Of a stretch of 64,000 bases of DNA, positions 17,299-25,644 are shown one piece after another. The DNA comes from Dermatophilaceae bacterium Sec6.4 (lineage in GTDB: Bacteria; Actinomycetota; Actinomycetes; Actinomycetales; Dermatophilaceae), in assembly GCA_039636865.1 (NCBI GenBank), contig CP144172.1, positions 744,001 to 808,000 of the forward strand. The letters are read 5' to 3'. The notes under the pieces were generated by a model. It saw nothing but the letters and a program-made list of their open reading frames with translations. It was not told where the DNA came from and did not search any database. How positions within the stretch are numbered: position 1 is the first letter of the stretch; each line of letters starts with the position of its first letter. The position numbers and the translations under genes were made by a program.

Positions 17299-18582
17299 TT
17301 GCCCGATAACGTCGATCAGGAATCGACAGCGCCCGAGCCTGACTCGGCTCACGGGGCGGGGCTGAAGTCGGGCGGCCCTGGTACCTCTTGGGCGTCGCGC
17401 GGGGTTTTCGGGGTCGGTGCTGCGTCACTGTTCTCCGACTCCGGGCACGAGATGGTCACGGCGGTGCTGCCGACCTTCATCACCTCGACCTTGCACGCCG
17501 GCCCCGCAGCCTTGGGCGCGATCGACGGGGTCGCGGATGCGCTGACCGGGCTGAGCAAGCTCGCGGGCGGGCCCCTGGCGAACGACCGGACTCGCCGCAT
17601 CAAACTCGCTTCCAGCGGCTACCTCGGAACAGCCATTGCGACGGCCGCGATCGGGTTGGCCATGACTGTCTGGCAGGTTGCCATCCTGCGCGCGCTGGCA
17701 TGGGTCTCTCGCGGTATCCGCAGCCCAGCCCGGGACATGATGCTGACCGACCTGGCCAGGGAGGAGGGCTATGGGCGCGCCTTCGGCCTCGAACGAGCCG
17801 GCGACAATGCCGGCGCCATCGTCGGACCGTTGTTGGCGGCGGGCCTGGTCACGGTGCTCGGCCTGCGGCACACCATCTTGTTGGCGTTCATTCCCGGCGC
17901 CCTGGCAGCCGTCGCGATCACCATCGCCGGGCGGGAAGCGCGCCGCACGGTCGCCGATCCAACCGCGCGGGAGACGCTGTCCTTCAACCTGCGCGAGCTG
18001 CGCCGTGCCGGTTTGGGTCAAGTGTTGACCCCGGTGGCATTGTTCGAGTTCGGCAATCTGGCCACGACACTGCTCATCTTGCGAGCGACCGACCTGCTGC
18101 ACACCGACGCCCGAAGTCTGACCGCCGCGACCAGCCTGGCCATACTCCTGTACGCCGCGCACAACGCTGCGGCAACCGTCGCCTCGCTCGGCGGTGGGCA
18201 ACTCGCTGACCGCATCAATCCGCGGGTCGTGTTCGCAGCCGGCGCCGCCACGTACGTCCTCAGCTACCTGCTGTTCGCCGTCGACGAACACGCCTGGCCG
18301 CTGGTGCTTCTGGCGTTCTTGCTGTCCGGGGTCGGGATCGGCCTGGCCGAGACTGCGGAGTCGACGGTCGTGGCGCGGGGGCTGCCGGCCCGATTGCGGG
18401 CGAACGGATTCGGGGTGCTCGGGTTGACCCAGTCCCTCGGTGACCTGGTGGCCACTGTCGTCGTCGGTGTGCTGTGGTCGCTGGTTTCGCCGACTGTCGC
18501 GTTCTGCTACGCCGCAGCCTGGATGCTCGCTTCCCTCGCGGCAAGCGGTCTGCTGCACCCACGGGCGCCCGCCACAAAGTGA
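17299..18582 (+). CDS. MFS transporter
   Basis: A 427-residue major facilitator protein with about 12 transmembrane segments, related to the actinobacterial and proteobacterial MFS group with the conserved SDSGHEM..AVLP.F and GIRSPARDMMLTD segments. The start is taken as TTG at 17299 because an AGGAGGT ribosome site lies at 17286-17292; an upstream ATG frame would be preceded by no such site. The C-terminal domain contains the typical GVGIGLAETAESTVVARGLPARLRANGFG. The substrate is unknown. It runs toward the second MutS-like pair. Confidence 0.7.
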   Translation: MPDNVDQESTAPEPDSAHGAGLKSGGPGTSWASRGVFGVGAASLFSDSGHEMVTAVLPTFITSTLHAGPAALGAIDGVADALTGLSKLAGGPLANDRTRRIKLASSGYLGTAIATAAIGLAMTVWQVAILRALAWVSRGIRSPARDMMLTDLAREEGYGRAFGLERAGDNAGAIVGPLLAAGLVTVLGLRHTILLAFIPGALAAVAITIAGREARRTVADPTARETLSFNLRELRRAGLGQVLTPVALFEFGNLATTLLILRATDLLHTDARSLTAATSLAILLYAAHNAAATVASLGGGQLADRINPRVVFAAGAATYVLSYLLFAVDEHAWPLVLLAFLLSGVGIGLAETAESTVVARGLPARLRANGFGVLGLTQSLGDLVATVVVGVLWSLVSPTVAFCYAAAWMLASLAASGLLHPRAPATK

Positions 18583-18711
18583 AACCCGCTCGGTGCGTGC
18601 GGGGCACCAGCCGGTATTGATAAGCGACCCGAGCCGAGCTGCTTCGCCGATCTGCGGCTGGATCGGATCGCCGGTACCGTCACACGAGTGGCTGCCTTCG
18701 CGGCACCTGGG

Positions 18712-20298
18712 TCAAAGAGATGATCCGACCGCTGCCTGTTCGGCGGCTTCATCCGACGTTGTCGGGGACGGGCGGGTGGCGCCATCGGTATCGAAGGTTC
18801 GTCGGTAGAGGTCAGCCCCGAAAGCGGTCGGAGTAGGGGGCGCGACTTCGAGGCGGAAACTGCGGTTTCCGTCATCGCTACGGTCGGCCCTCAAGCACAG
18901 GGCGGTGTCATCATCCACATACCGGCCCGCCAGATCGAACATGTGGGTCACAAAGACGACCCTGACATCCTGCTCGCGTAAAGCTGCGACCAGTTCTGCG
19001 GCGATCTGTGAGCCTTCGCGTTCGTTGGTTGCGGCAAACGATTCGTTGCACAGAAGCAGAGCGCCGGGCCGGATGTCATCGACGATGGTGCTCATCCGGG
19101 CGAGCTCCTCATCGAATTTGCCGGCGACCATGGTGCGGTCTTCTTCGCGCATGAAGTGCGTGAACAACCCGGTCGTGAGGCTGCAGGAGAACTGTGAGGC
19201 CGCCACGAACAACCCGGACTGGGCCATGGTGAACGCCAGGCCCACGCTGCGCAGAAAGGTGGATTTGCCCCCCTGGTTGGCACCTGTGACCACAATCAGG
19301 TCGATGTCATCAGATCGCAGATCGTTACCGATCACCTCGCAGCCGCGACGCAAAGCCAGGCAGGGCTCGTACAGACCGGCAGCCTCCAGTGTGCGACCAG
19401 GAGCCTGGACAGTCGGCCGGCACACTTCGTGTCCAATCGCGGTCAGCTTGGCCTGCAGGTTCACAGCACCCAGATAGAAGGCGGTCTCCGCGCGCAATGC
19501 GACGAAGAAGTCGAGCACGTGGTCCACCGCCTCGCTGAGCGCGCGAGCTACCAGGCTGACCCCCCGGTCCCGCATTCTTGCCAGAGCCTCGAAACCGGCC
19601 TGGTCTCGGTCGGCAATGGTGAACCCATAGGTGGGTTGCTTCAACTGACCGTGATGCCACCAGCTGCCACGATTGCGATCCAGAGGCGCGCGCAGGACAT
19701 AGTCGGTGCCTGCGTTTCCCGGGCCGAGACTGGCGCTCAGCACCAGACCGTGGGTGAAGCCGAGCGTTTTGACGTGGTGTTCGATTTCTTCGAGGTAGTC
19801 CTCGCCCAGTTCGGTCCGGGCCTGTTCGTAAAAGCGGATCAGGCCGGGGGAGGTGGCCTGGCTGCCCTTCCGCTGCGCCAGTTCCCGCAGCGACCGCAGA
19901 GTGCTCACGAACAATGCGAGGACCTTGACCGATCGACGCAACGTCTGTTCACCGGAATCGCGAAATGGGCTGCGGTAGACGTCATTCTCCGCATCGACGG
20001 CATCCACTGCAAGCTTGTGCAGCGCGCGTATCGCGTCCACATCGCGGAGGGCGTCGATCAGTATTTCCTGCCGATAGACGATTTCGTCGGGGTCAGTCAG
20101 CGGCTGGTGCATCACGGCAGCTGCGACCGCGCGCACGAATTCATCTCCACCTCCCATGGCGTCCCACAGCACGTCCAGCTCCAGGTCGGCAACGTCCGCA
20201 CCACCGGGGCTGGGGTACTTCGTATTCTTCGTGACCCGTGACCGCCGACTGGTCAGCATGGTCAGGTCGCGGTCAGGGAACAGCAACAAAGACCTCAT
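18712..20298 (-). CDS. MutS-like ATPase, subunit A of pair 2
   Basis: A 528-residue paralogue of the A subunit at 12470-13987, sharing the start MRSLLLFPDRDL, Walker A GANQGGKSTFLRSVGLA, the segment FTHFMREEDRTMVAGKFDEE, and Walker B ALLLCNESFAATNERE. As in pair 1, the MutS mismatch-recognition and connector domains are absent. The ATG overlaps the stop of its B partner by 4 bp. The C-terminus has a longer tail after LYRRTF. The presence of an intact Walker A and B suggests an active ATPase; the substrate (DNA branch, collided ribosome or other) is unknown. Confidence 0.8.
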   Translation of the reverse strand: MRSLLLFPDRDLTMLTSRRSRVTKNTKYPSPGGADVADLELDVLWDAMGGGDEFVRAVAAAVMHQPLTDPDEIVYRQEILIDALRDVDAIRALHKLAVDAVDAENDVYRSPFRDSGEQTLRRSVKVLALFVSTLRSLRELAQRKGSQATSPGLIRFYEQARTELGEDYLEEIEHHVKTLGFTHGLVLSASLGPGNAGTDYVLRAPLDRNRGSWWHHGQLKQPTYGFTIADRDQAGFEALARMRDRGVSLVARALSEAVDHVLDFFVALRAETAFYLGAVNLQAKLTAIGHEVCRPTVQAPGRTLEAAGLYEPCLALRRGCEVIGNDLRSDDIDLIVVTGANQGGKSTFLRSVGLAFTMAQSGLFVAASQFSCSLTTGLFTHFMREEDRTMVAGKFDEELARMSTIVDDIRPGALLLCNESFAATNEREGSQIAAELVAALREQDVRVVFVTHMFDLAGRYVDDDTALCLRADRSDDGNRSFRLEVAPPTPTAFGADLYRRTFDTDGATRPSPTTSDEAAEQAAVGSSL

Positions 20299-21890
20299 GA
20301 GCCCACCCGCTCGCTCACCTGGTCATGCGTCAGGCCGTACTTAGCGGCCAGCGCGCGGGCGTAGGCGCGGCCATCGGCGCGCTGGCGTACTACCTGGAAA
20401 GTACGGTGCCCCGCATCGTTCGGATCTACCAGACTGACCATGCTGACGGTGGATTCATTCAAGGTCGAAAGCTCCTCCAAGAAGGTCACACACACTGCGA
20501 CCGCGCCCAGGTCCGTGACCCTCGTCAAGATCGCGCGCGAGAGGTACTGCGCGTCGTCGACCGTGGTCGAGCTGAACATCTCATTCATGATGATCACGCT
20601 GCGATCGGTTGCGACGGCGAGCGTGCTGTGCATGCTGTCCAACTCGTTCTGCAGGCGACCGGCGAGGGTAGTGAGATCTTCCTGCCGCTCGAAGTGGGTG
20701 TGGATCGCGTCGCACAGCATGATCTGTACCTCTCTGCCAGGCACGGGGCACCCTAGGCGCGCCAAGTGGTGCAGTTGCCCCACGGTGCGAGCCAGCGTCG
20801 TCTTGCCACCGTTGTTGGGCCCGGACACCACCAGGATGCGCTCTGGGTCCTGCAATGTGACGTCGTTGAGGACCACGGGCTGGTCAGTGCCGCAACGGAC
20901 TGCCAACGGCAGGTCGTACACATCCAGCAGTTTGACCGCAGTGTGGTCGCTGGTGAGGACGGGCATGGTCAGCGGTAGCCCCCGGTCGCGCAACTGGGCC
21001 AGGTAGTCCTCGAACATGAGGTAGAAGCGGATCTCTGCATCGAAGCTGACCACGGTCGGGTCCAGGAAGTCGCCATGATCAGCGCAAAACCGATCGAGGA
21101 CGGCGAAGTGGTCGGGAAAGATGTGAGCCGCCTGAGTGAGGACACCGGCCTCGACGCGATCCAACGATCCGCCGTGCCGGGGCACCGACACCTCGGCCTC
21201 TCGTTCACCATCGTTGTTGCGAAAACGCGCGAACGTGTCGGTGACTTGAACGCTGTAGTCGGGCTCGTCGTCATACGCGGCGACGGTGATCCGGGCGCCC
21301 TCGAGCAGTACTGCATACTGCACCGTTGCCAGGGCGCCGATGGCTGCACTGCGAGCGTGAGTCAGTGCGCGGAAGGTCTCAGAGTCGAGGTATCCCCGCA
21401 GGTAAGTAGATATTCCCTGCAGCCCTGTCGATAGCGGATCTGCGTCGGCCAGGTCGGACTGCAGGGCGCAGAGAGCCTCGCAATATGTGGTGCTGGCATC
21501 CAGTTGCCAGCGTCGACTCTCGTAATACTCCGAGCGTTTCTGCGCGTCGCCCAGCTGTTGCCGCACGGTTCGCATTGCGTCACCGAAGTCATCGATGACC
21601 GCGCGTACCCGGTCCGTTTCAACGTCGGTGAAGACCGCCTGTCGGAAACTGATCAGCTCCGGATCGTCCAGCGCATGACGCAGGTATCCGGTCAGCTTGT
21701 ACTCGTCCGCCTTGCCGGTGACACCTGTGACGAACTTGTCCAGGTTGAGATCCTGGAAATACGCCGGCTCCGCCAGGTCGCTCACACCTTCAGGTGCCGG
21801 GTGGTCGCCGTACAGCACGCTCCATCCCCGCCCCGCGCGCTGCTGCAGATCGGCGGCACAAATCGCGCCGCCATCCAGCGTCCTCGCCAT
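20295..21890 (-). CDS. MutS-like ATPase, subunit B of pair 2
   Basis: A 531-residue paralogue of the B subunit at 13984-15627. Shared landmarks are EPAYFQDLNLDKFV near the N-terminus, SGPNNGGKTTLARTVGQLH (Walker A), CPVPGREVQ, THFERQEDLTTLAGRLQ and VIIMNEMFSSTTVDDA (Walker B). The ATG at 21888-21890 overlaps by one base the stop of the small repeat-protein gene upstream (TGATG), so the three genes form one coupled unit. Confidence 0.8.
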   Translation of the reverse strand: MARTLDGGAICAADLQQRAGRGWSVLYGDHPAPEGVSDLAEPAYFQDLNLDKFVTGVTGKADEYKLTGYLRHALDDPELISFRQAVFTDVETDRVRAVIDDFGDAMRTVRQQLGDAQKRSEYYESRRWQLDASTTYCEALCALQSDLADADPLSTGLQGISTYLRGYLDSETFRALTHARSAAIGALATVQYAVLLEGARITVAAYDDEPDYSVQVTDTFARFRNNDGEREAEVSVPRHGGSLDRVEAGVLTQAAHIFPDHFAVLDRFCADHGDFLDPTVVSFDAEIRFYLMFEDYLAQLRDRGLPLTMPVLTSDHTAVKLLDVYDLPLAVRCGTDQPVVLNDVTLQDPERILVVSGPNNGGKTTLARTVGQLHHLARLGCPVPGREVQIMLCDAIHTHFERQEDLTTLAGRLQNELDSMHSTLAVATDRSVIIMNEMFSSTTVDDAQYLSRAILTRVTDLGAVAVCVTFLEELSTLNESTVSMVSLVDPNDAGHRTFQVVRQRADGRAYARALAAKYGLTHDQVSERVGS

Positions 21891-22339
21891 CAACGGCCTG
21901 CGAACTCGGCGGCATCCGACGGCGGCACGTCGTCAAGGTGGGAGCCACTGATTTCGATCACCGGCCGCCGGTCGTTCAACCTCGCATCCGCCGGGCCCCA
22001 CCCGCTATGGCCCGATCGGTTGCTGCGAAGAGCCCCGCCCTGGCTGTGATAAAAAACTCCACCCGCCATACCGCCGGGGCCCCCGACGGGTGACCTCTCG
22101 GCGCGCGGACCGCTGATGTCAGTGGGTGCGTACCCGCTGTGCTGGGCGTTCTTCGCCGCGTTGCAGGTCATTCCCAAGTCTGTCGGCGCGTACCCGGTGT
22201 GGCGTGGCACTGCGTGCGCGGCCGCCGACGTCGTCACAACATCACTGGTGGTTGCCGCACCGCCCGGTGTGTCGTCACGGTGCTGGGCGGCACTACCTGC
22301 CGTCCCGGATAACTCTCGTGAATGCTTGAAGAACGACAT
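21890..22339 (-). CDS. Small protein with HxGYAPTD repeats, coupled to MutS-like pair 2
   Basis: A 149-residue hypothetical protein. It contains three copies of an eight-residue motif, HTGYAPTD at 47-54, HSGYAPTD at 67-74 and HSGWGPAD at 111-118, in an otherwise low-complexity, Gly/Ala/Ser/Thr-rich chain without predicted membrane segments. This looks like a disordered protein with short linear motifs. The ATG is preceded by GAGGTAGG, a good ribosome site, and the stop overlaps the start of the MutS-like B gene (TGATG). No family is recognised. A binding partner or adaptor role for the ATPase pair is inference from coupling. Confidence 0.65.
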   Translation of the reverse strand: MSFFKHSRELSGTAGSAAQHRDDTPGGAATTSDVVTTSAAAHAVPRHTGYAPTDLGMTCNAAKNAQHSGYAPTDISGPRAERSPVGGPGGMAGGVFYHSQGGALRSNRSGHSGWGPADARLNDRRPVIEISGSHLDDVPPSDAAEFAGR

Positions 22340-22742
22340 GGCCTACCTCGCATCAAATGATCGAAGTAGGGCCCATCAGCCAACAGTGGCGGTTCGACCG
22401 CGAGGTCCGGTGAGGTCCATCACCAAGATTGATAGTGTCACTTTGTTTACCGGGAAGCAACGACAGGTCGGGCCGGTCCTATTCGACCAGGCAACCGAGT
22501 CCTCTCAATTCGGATCTGGAGCCTATCTCGACGCACGATATGACCCCGCACAGACCGTGTCCCATGATCGTGCGAGCGGGTTGCAATTCTGGTGGGAGCG
22601 ATGTCCAGCCCGGCTCCACCAAAAGAAATGGCTGTTGGTGCATCCGTTCGAGGTACCTGGGCGGAAGTAGGGGTAAGGCCGCTTCCTGGTGGCCGGTGCA
22701 ACGAGCCTCCAGTGCTCGACCAATCCGTCGATGGGATCCCTG
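22340..22742. other. Divergent intergenic region, repeat protein / DUF4397
   Basis: About 400 bp with no convincing gene; the apparent frames on both strands lack family features. It should contain the divergent promoters of the MutS-like pair 2 unit and of the DUF4397-sortase operon. A local AT-richer stretch around 22425-22450 (TTGATAGTGTCACTTTG) is the best promoter candidate, but no clean -35/-10 pair is seen. Confidence 0.35.
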
Positions 22743-23567
22743 ATGAAGACTCGTAACCTCGCCGTTCCCGGCGTGCTCGTTCTCGCCATGACTGGCCCGG
22801 CCGCGCTGCTGATGGCCGCCCCGGCCCAGGCTGCTGACACCGCGATGGTGTCGGTCTTCCACGGCGTGCCCGGCGTCACCGTGGACGTCTACGCCAATGG
22901 CAAGCCGCTGTTGACCAATTTCAAACCGGGCACGCTGACCGACCCTGTGGCATTGCCTGCCGCCACCTACGACCTCAAGGTGACCGCAGCAGGTGCGGGC
23001 GCCAAGGGCAAGGCCATTGTTGAGGTCAGCGATGTGAAGGTCCCGGCGAAGGCAAATATCACAGTCGTAGCCCATCTGACCGCTGACTCGAAGCCGGCGT
23101 TGACGCCCTACGTGAACGACACCACGAAGATCGCGCCTGGTAAGGCCCGTCTGACGGTGCGCCATGATGCAGCGGCGCCTCCGGTCGATGTGCGCGCCAA
23201 TGGCAAGGTCGCCTTCGCCAAGCTCACCAACCCCGGCGAGGCAAAGGCAGATCTGGCGGCTGGCACCATCAAGGCCGACGTGACGTTGGCCGGCACTGAC
23301 ACGGTGGCCATCGGTCCAGCCGATCTGCCGTTGGCTGAGGGCAAGAACACCATCGTCTACGCATGGGGTAGCGCCGCAGACAAGAACCTCAAGCTCGCCG
23401 TGCAGACCGTGGCGGGTATGTCGTCATCGCCCACCGGTGTTCCTTCTGGGACCGGTGGTTCGGCCGCTTCGCAGACTGACCGCTGGCTGTTGGCCGGTGG
23501 TGTAGCTGTCGGTGCCGGTGGCCTCGTTCTTCTCGCGGGTCGACGTCGTAAGAGCTCAAACGTCTGA
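22743..23567 (+). CDS. DUF4397 surface protein with C-terminal anchor
   Basis: A 274-residue exported protein. It has an N-terminal signal peptide ending MAAPAQA|AD, then two DUF4397-type repeats (VSVFHGVPGVTVDVYANGKP and LTVRHDAAAPPVDVRANGKV), then a Ser/Gly/Thr linker, a hydrophobic helix and the basic tail GRRRKSSNV. The end is laid out like a sortase substrate, but no LPxTG or LAxTG box is visible before the helix. A second in-frame ATG at 22731 is an alternative start. It is the first gene of an operon with a class F sortase, a sigma factor and an anti-sigma factor. Confidence 0.8.
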   Translation: MKTRNLAVPGVLVLAMTGPAALLMAAPAQAADTAMVSVFHGVPGVTVDVYANGKPLLTNFKPGTLTDPVALPAATYDLKVTAAGAGAKGKAIVEVSDVKVPAKANITVVAHLTADSKPALTPYVNDTTKIAPGKARLTVRHDAAAPPVDVRANGKVAFAKLTNPGEAKADLAAGTIKADVTLAGTDTVAIGPADLPLAEGKNTIVYAWGSAADKNLKLAVQTVAGMSSSPTGVPSGTGGSAASQTDRWLLAGGVAVGAGGLVLLAGRRRKSSNV

Positions 23568-23568
23568 G

Positions 23569-24258
23569 ATGTCAGTAACTGGCGTACGCAGGAGGGTGGT
23601 CGCCGCTGTGGTGACTGCCCTCCTGGCCGGTTCGATTACGACATGGGCCACGTCCAGGTCGCAACTGCCGCAAACCGACGGGCGGGCAGCGTTGTCGCAA
23701 GAAGCCACCGCTACTTCGGCCCCCCAACCGCCGGTGGGCGTCTCCCCGGATCGGGTGATCCCGGCCCGTGCCGCTGACCTTGCAGCTCTGAAGGCAACCG
23801 CGGTAACTGCGGGGGTACCCACCAGACTCACCATCAACCGGCTGGGCATCTCGATGAGGATCATCCCCGTGGGCGTCGACGGGACCAATGCCATGTCGAT
23901 TCCGCAGGATCCGAAAGTGGCCGGGTGGTACCGATTCGGCGCGCGGCCCTCTGATGCCTCGGGTGCAACGGTGATCGCAGGTCACATCGACACAGCAGCA
24001 GCTGGAACGGGCCCGCTGTCGCGCATCACCTCGGCGCGTCAGGGTGACCAGATCATCCTCGGGTCTGGGGCAGCATCGACGCAGTACACCGTGGAATCGG
24101 TCTCACGTATCCCCAAGTCGCAATTGGACCTGGCGAAAGTGTTCAACCGGGATTCTTCGCCGCGGTTGCATCTGCTGACGTGTGGGGGTCGATTCGACAA
24201 GGCCACGGGCCATTACGAAGACAACATCCTGGTGGTCGCTCGTATTGCGAATCGGTGA
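23569..24258 (+). CDS. Class F sortase
   Basis: A 229-residue membrane-anchored sortase. An N-terminal hydrophobic helix (about 8-25) is followed by a Pro/Ala-rich linker and the catalytic domain. The catalytic His lies in ATVIAGHIDTA, the Cys in LHLLTCGGRFD, and the conserved Arg in NILVVARI. The compact domain and TC-GG pattern fit class F, which is common in actinobacteria. The start lies one base after the DUF4397 stop. It probably acts on the upstream protein, although that protein lacks a standard sorting box. Confidence 0.8.
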   Translation: MSVTGVRRRVVAAVVTALLAGSITTWATSRSQLPQTDGRAALSQEATATSAPQPPVGVSPDRVIPARAADLAALKATAVTAGVPTRLTINRLGISMRIIPVGVDGTNAMSIPQDPKVAGWYRFGARPSDASGATVIAGHIDTAAAGTGPLSRITSARQGDQIILGSGAASTQYTVESVSRIPKSQLDLAKVFNRDSSPRLHLLTCGGRFDKATGHYEDNILVVARIANR

Positions 24259-24261
24259 GCG

Positions 24262-24840
24262 ATGACTACAGTGACGCCGATGGGTGGCCACAACAGCGAC
24301 ACCGGCGAGGTCGACGACATCTCCATCAGCTTCGCAGCGGGCGCGCCTGATGCTCTGAGGCAGGCCTACGAACGGTTCTCGCCACTGGTGCACACTCTGG
24401 CGTTGCGTGCCCTGAACGATCACCACGCTGCCGAGGAAGTGACCCAGGCGGTATTCGTCTCTGCGTGGCGGGGGCGACACACCCTACGCCCGGGCCCGCA
24501 GGCGTTGGCGCGATGGATCGTGGGGATTACCCGGCACCGGATCGCTGACCAACAGCAGCAGCGGTACCGGCTGCGCCGCGATGAGATGGCTGCGGCGAAA
24601 GTGGCTGCGGAACCGGAGCATGAGCGCATCGATCAGGTGGTGGAGGACCGGATCATCGTCCAGGACGCGGTGGCGGAGTTGGGGGATCCTCGAGGCATGG
24701 TCATCCGGATGGCATTGATGGAAGGGCGTTCCCATCGCGAGATCGCGGACCTGCTCGATATACCCATCGGAACGGTCAAAAGTCATATCCGGCGAGGTCT
24801 GATTCAGCTACGCGACCGTTTGAAGGAGGTGCACTCATGA
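24262..24840 (+). CDS. ECF-type RNA polymerase sigma factor
   Basis: A 192-residue sigma factor with region 2 (YERFSPLVHTLALRAL .. AEEVTQAVFVSAWRG) and region 4 (RMALMEGRSHREIADLLDIPIGTVKSHIRRGLIQLRDRL). It is close to the SigK-like group, consistent with the RskA-like gene that overlaps its stop. An alternative ATG at 24280 would shorten it by six residues. It is the third gene of the DUF4397-sortase operon, so it may control that operon's own expression. Confidence 0.85.
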   Translation: MTTVTPMGGHNSDTGEVDDISISFAAGAPDALRQAYERFSPLVHTLALRALNDHHAAEEVTQAVFVSAWRGRHTLRPGPQALARWIVGITRHRIADQQQQRYRLRRDEMAAAKVAAEPEHERIDQVVEDRIIVQDAVAELGDPRGMVIRMALMEGRSHREIADLLDIPIGTVKSHIRRGLIQLRDRLKEVHS

Positions 24841-25505
24841 TGCATTACGACGACGAAACCCTGGCCGGGGTAGCTCTCGGCGAAGAAGACGACCCGGCGT
24901 TGTGGGCCCACCTTCAGGTCTGCCAGCAATGCTCGGGAAGTCTCGCTACATTACAACGCACCTTGTCCGTGGCGACCGCGAGCGGTGTTGAACAGTTGCG
25001 GCCACCCCCGCCGGACCTCTGGGGCCGGATCGAGACACAGGTGGCGACCGACCCTGTGCGGCGACGAAGGACTGCGCCCTGGATCGTTCTCGCCCTGGCG
25101 GCCGGGGTGGCCATCGGAGCCGTGGGTACCACCGCGGTGAGCAGGTCGGACTCGGTCGACCCTGTGCCGGTGGTTATTGCACGCACCCAGCTGGACGCCC
25201 CATCAACGAACCGGCCCGTGGGCACCGCGGAAGTGTTCCGCAACGGGACGGGCATCGACTTGAGGCTGGACGCGGGCCCGGTCGGTGGAAGTACGGGATA
25301 TCTGGAGGTCTGGTTGATCAACCGAGACCTGGCGAGGACCGTATCGATCGGGATTCTCTCCCCGCGCAGCACCAGCCAGACTTTTGTGATCAGCCAGCGA
25401 CTGCTCGACCAGGGATACGTCATCGTTGACGTGTCGCGAGAATCGTTCGATGCGAAATCTGCGCACTCGGGAAACACTTTGTTCCGCGGGACCCTGCACA
25501 GCTGA
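24837..25505 (+). CDS. Anti-sigma factor (RskA-like)
   Basis: A 222-residue single-pass membrane protein. The N-terminal cytosolic zinc-finger-like anti-sigma domain has HLQVCQQCSG (His-x3-Cys-x2-Cys), followed by a transmembrane helix at about 82-100 and an extracytoplasmic anti-sigma-K type domain ending with LFRGTLHS. It overlaps the sigma factor gene by 4 bp. It should sequester the sigma factor until a signal, usually proteolysis, releases it. Confidence 0.8.
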   Translation: MMHYDDETLAGVALGEEDDPALWAHLQVCQQCSGSLATLQRTLSVATASGVEQLRPPPPDLWGRIETQVATDPVRRRRTAPWIVLALAAGVAIGAVGTTAVSRSDSVDPVPVVIARTQLDAPSTNRPVGTAEVFRNGTGIDLRLDAGPVGGSTGYLEVWLINRDLARTVSIGILSPRSTSQTFVISQRLLDQGYVIVDVSRESFDAKSAHSGNTLFRGTLHS

Positions 25506-25644
25506 ACCTGCCGCCGAGCCGCAGCTTTTGCGCCGGCGCGATGCCCCGGTCATTTACGCACTGGTTGCGCAGTCCACCTCGATACTTCGACACCGGAGCC
25601 GAACGGTTGACCCGACACCCGGATCCCGCGGCGTACCTACCTGG

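Noticed and set aside
17278..17340. tRNA-like sequence (GTAGCTCAGGAGGTAGGGC)
   Set aside because: Only the D-arm resembles a tRNA. No anticodon stem, T-arm or acceptor pairing follows; the AGGAGG is better explained as the ribosome site of the MFS gene.
22116..22670. Rightward long frame opposite the repeat-protein gene
   Set aside because: It is antisense to the better-supported leftward gene, has no ribosome site and shows no domain.
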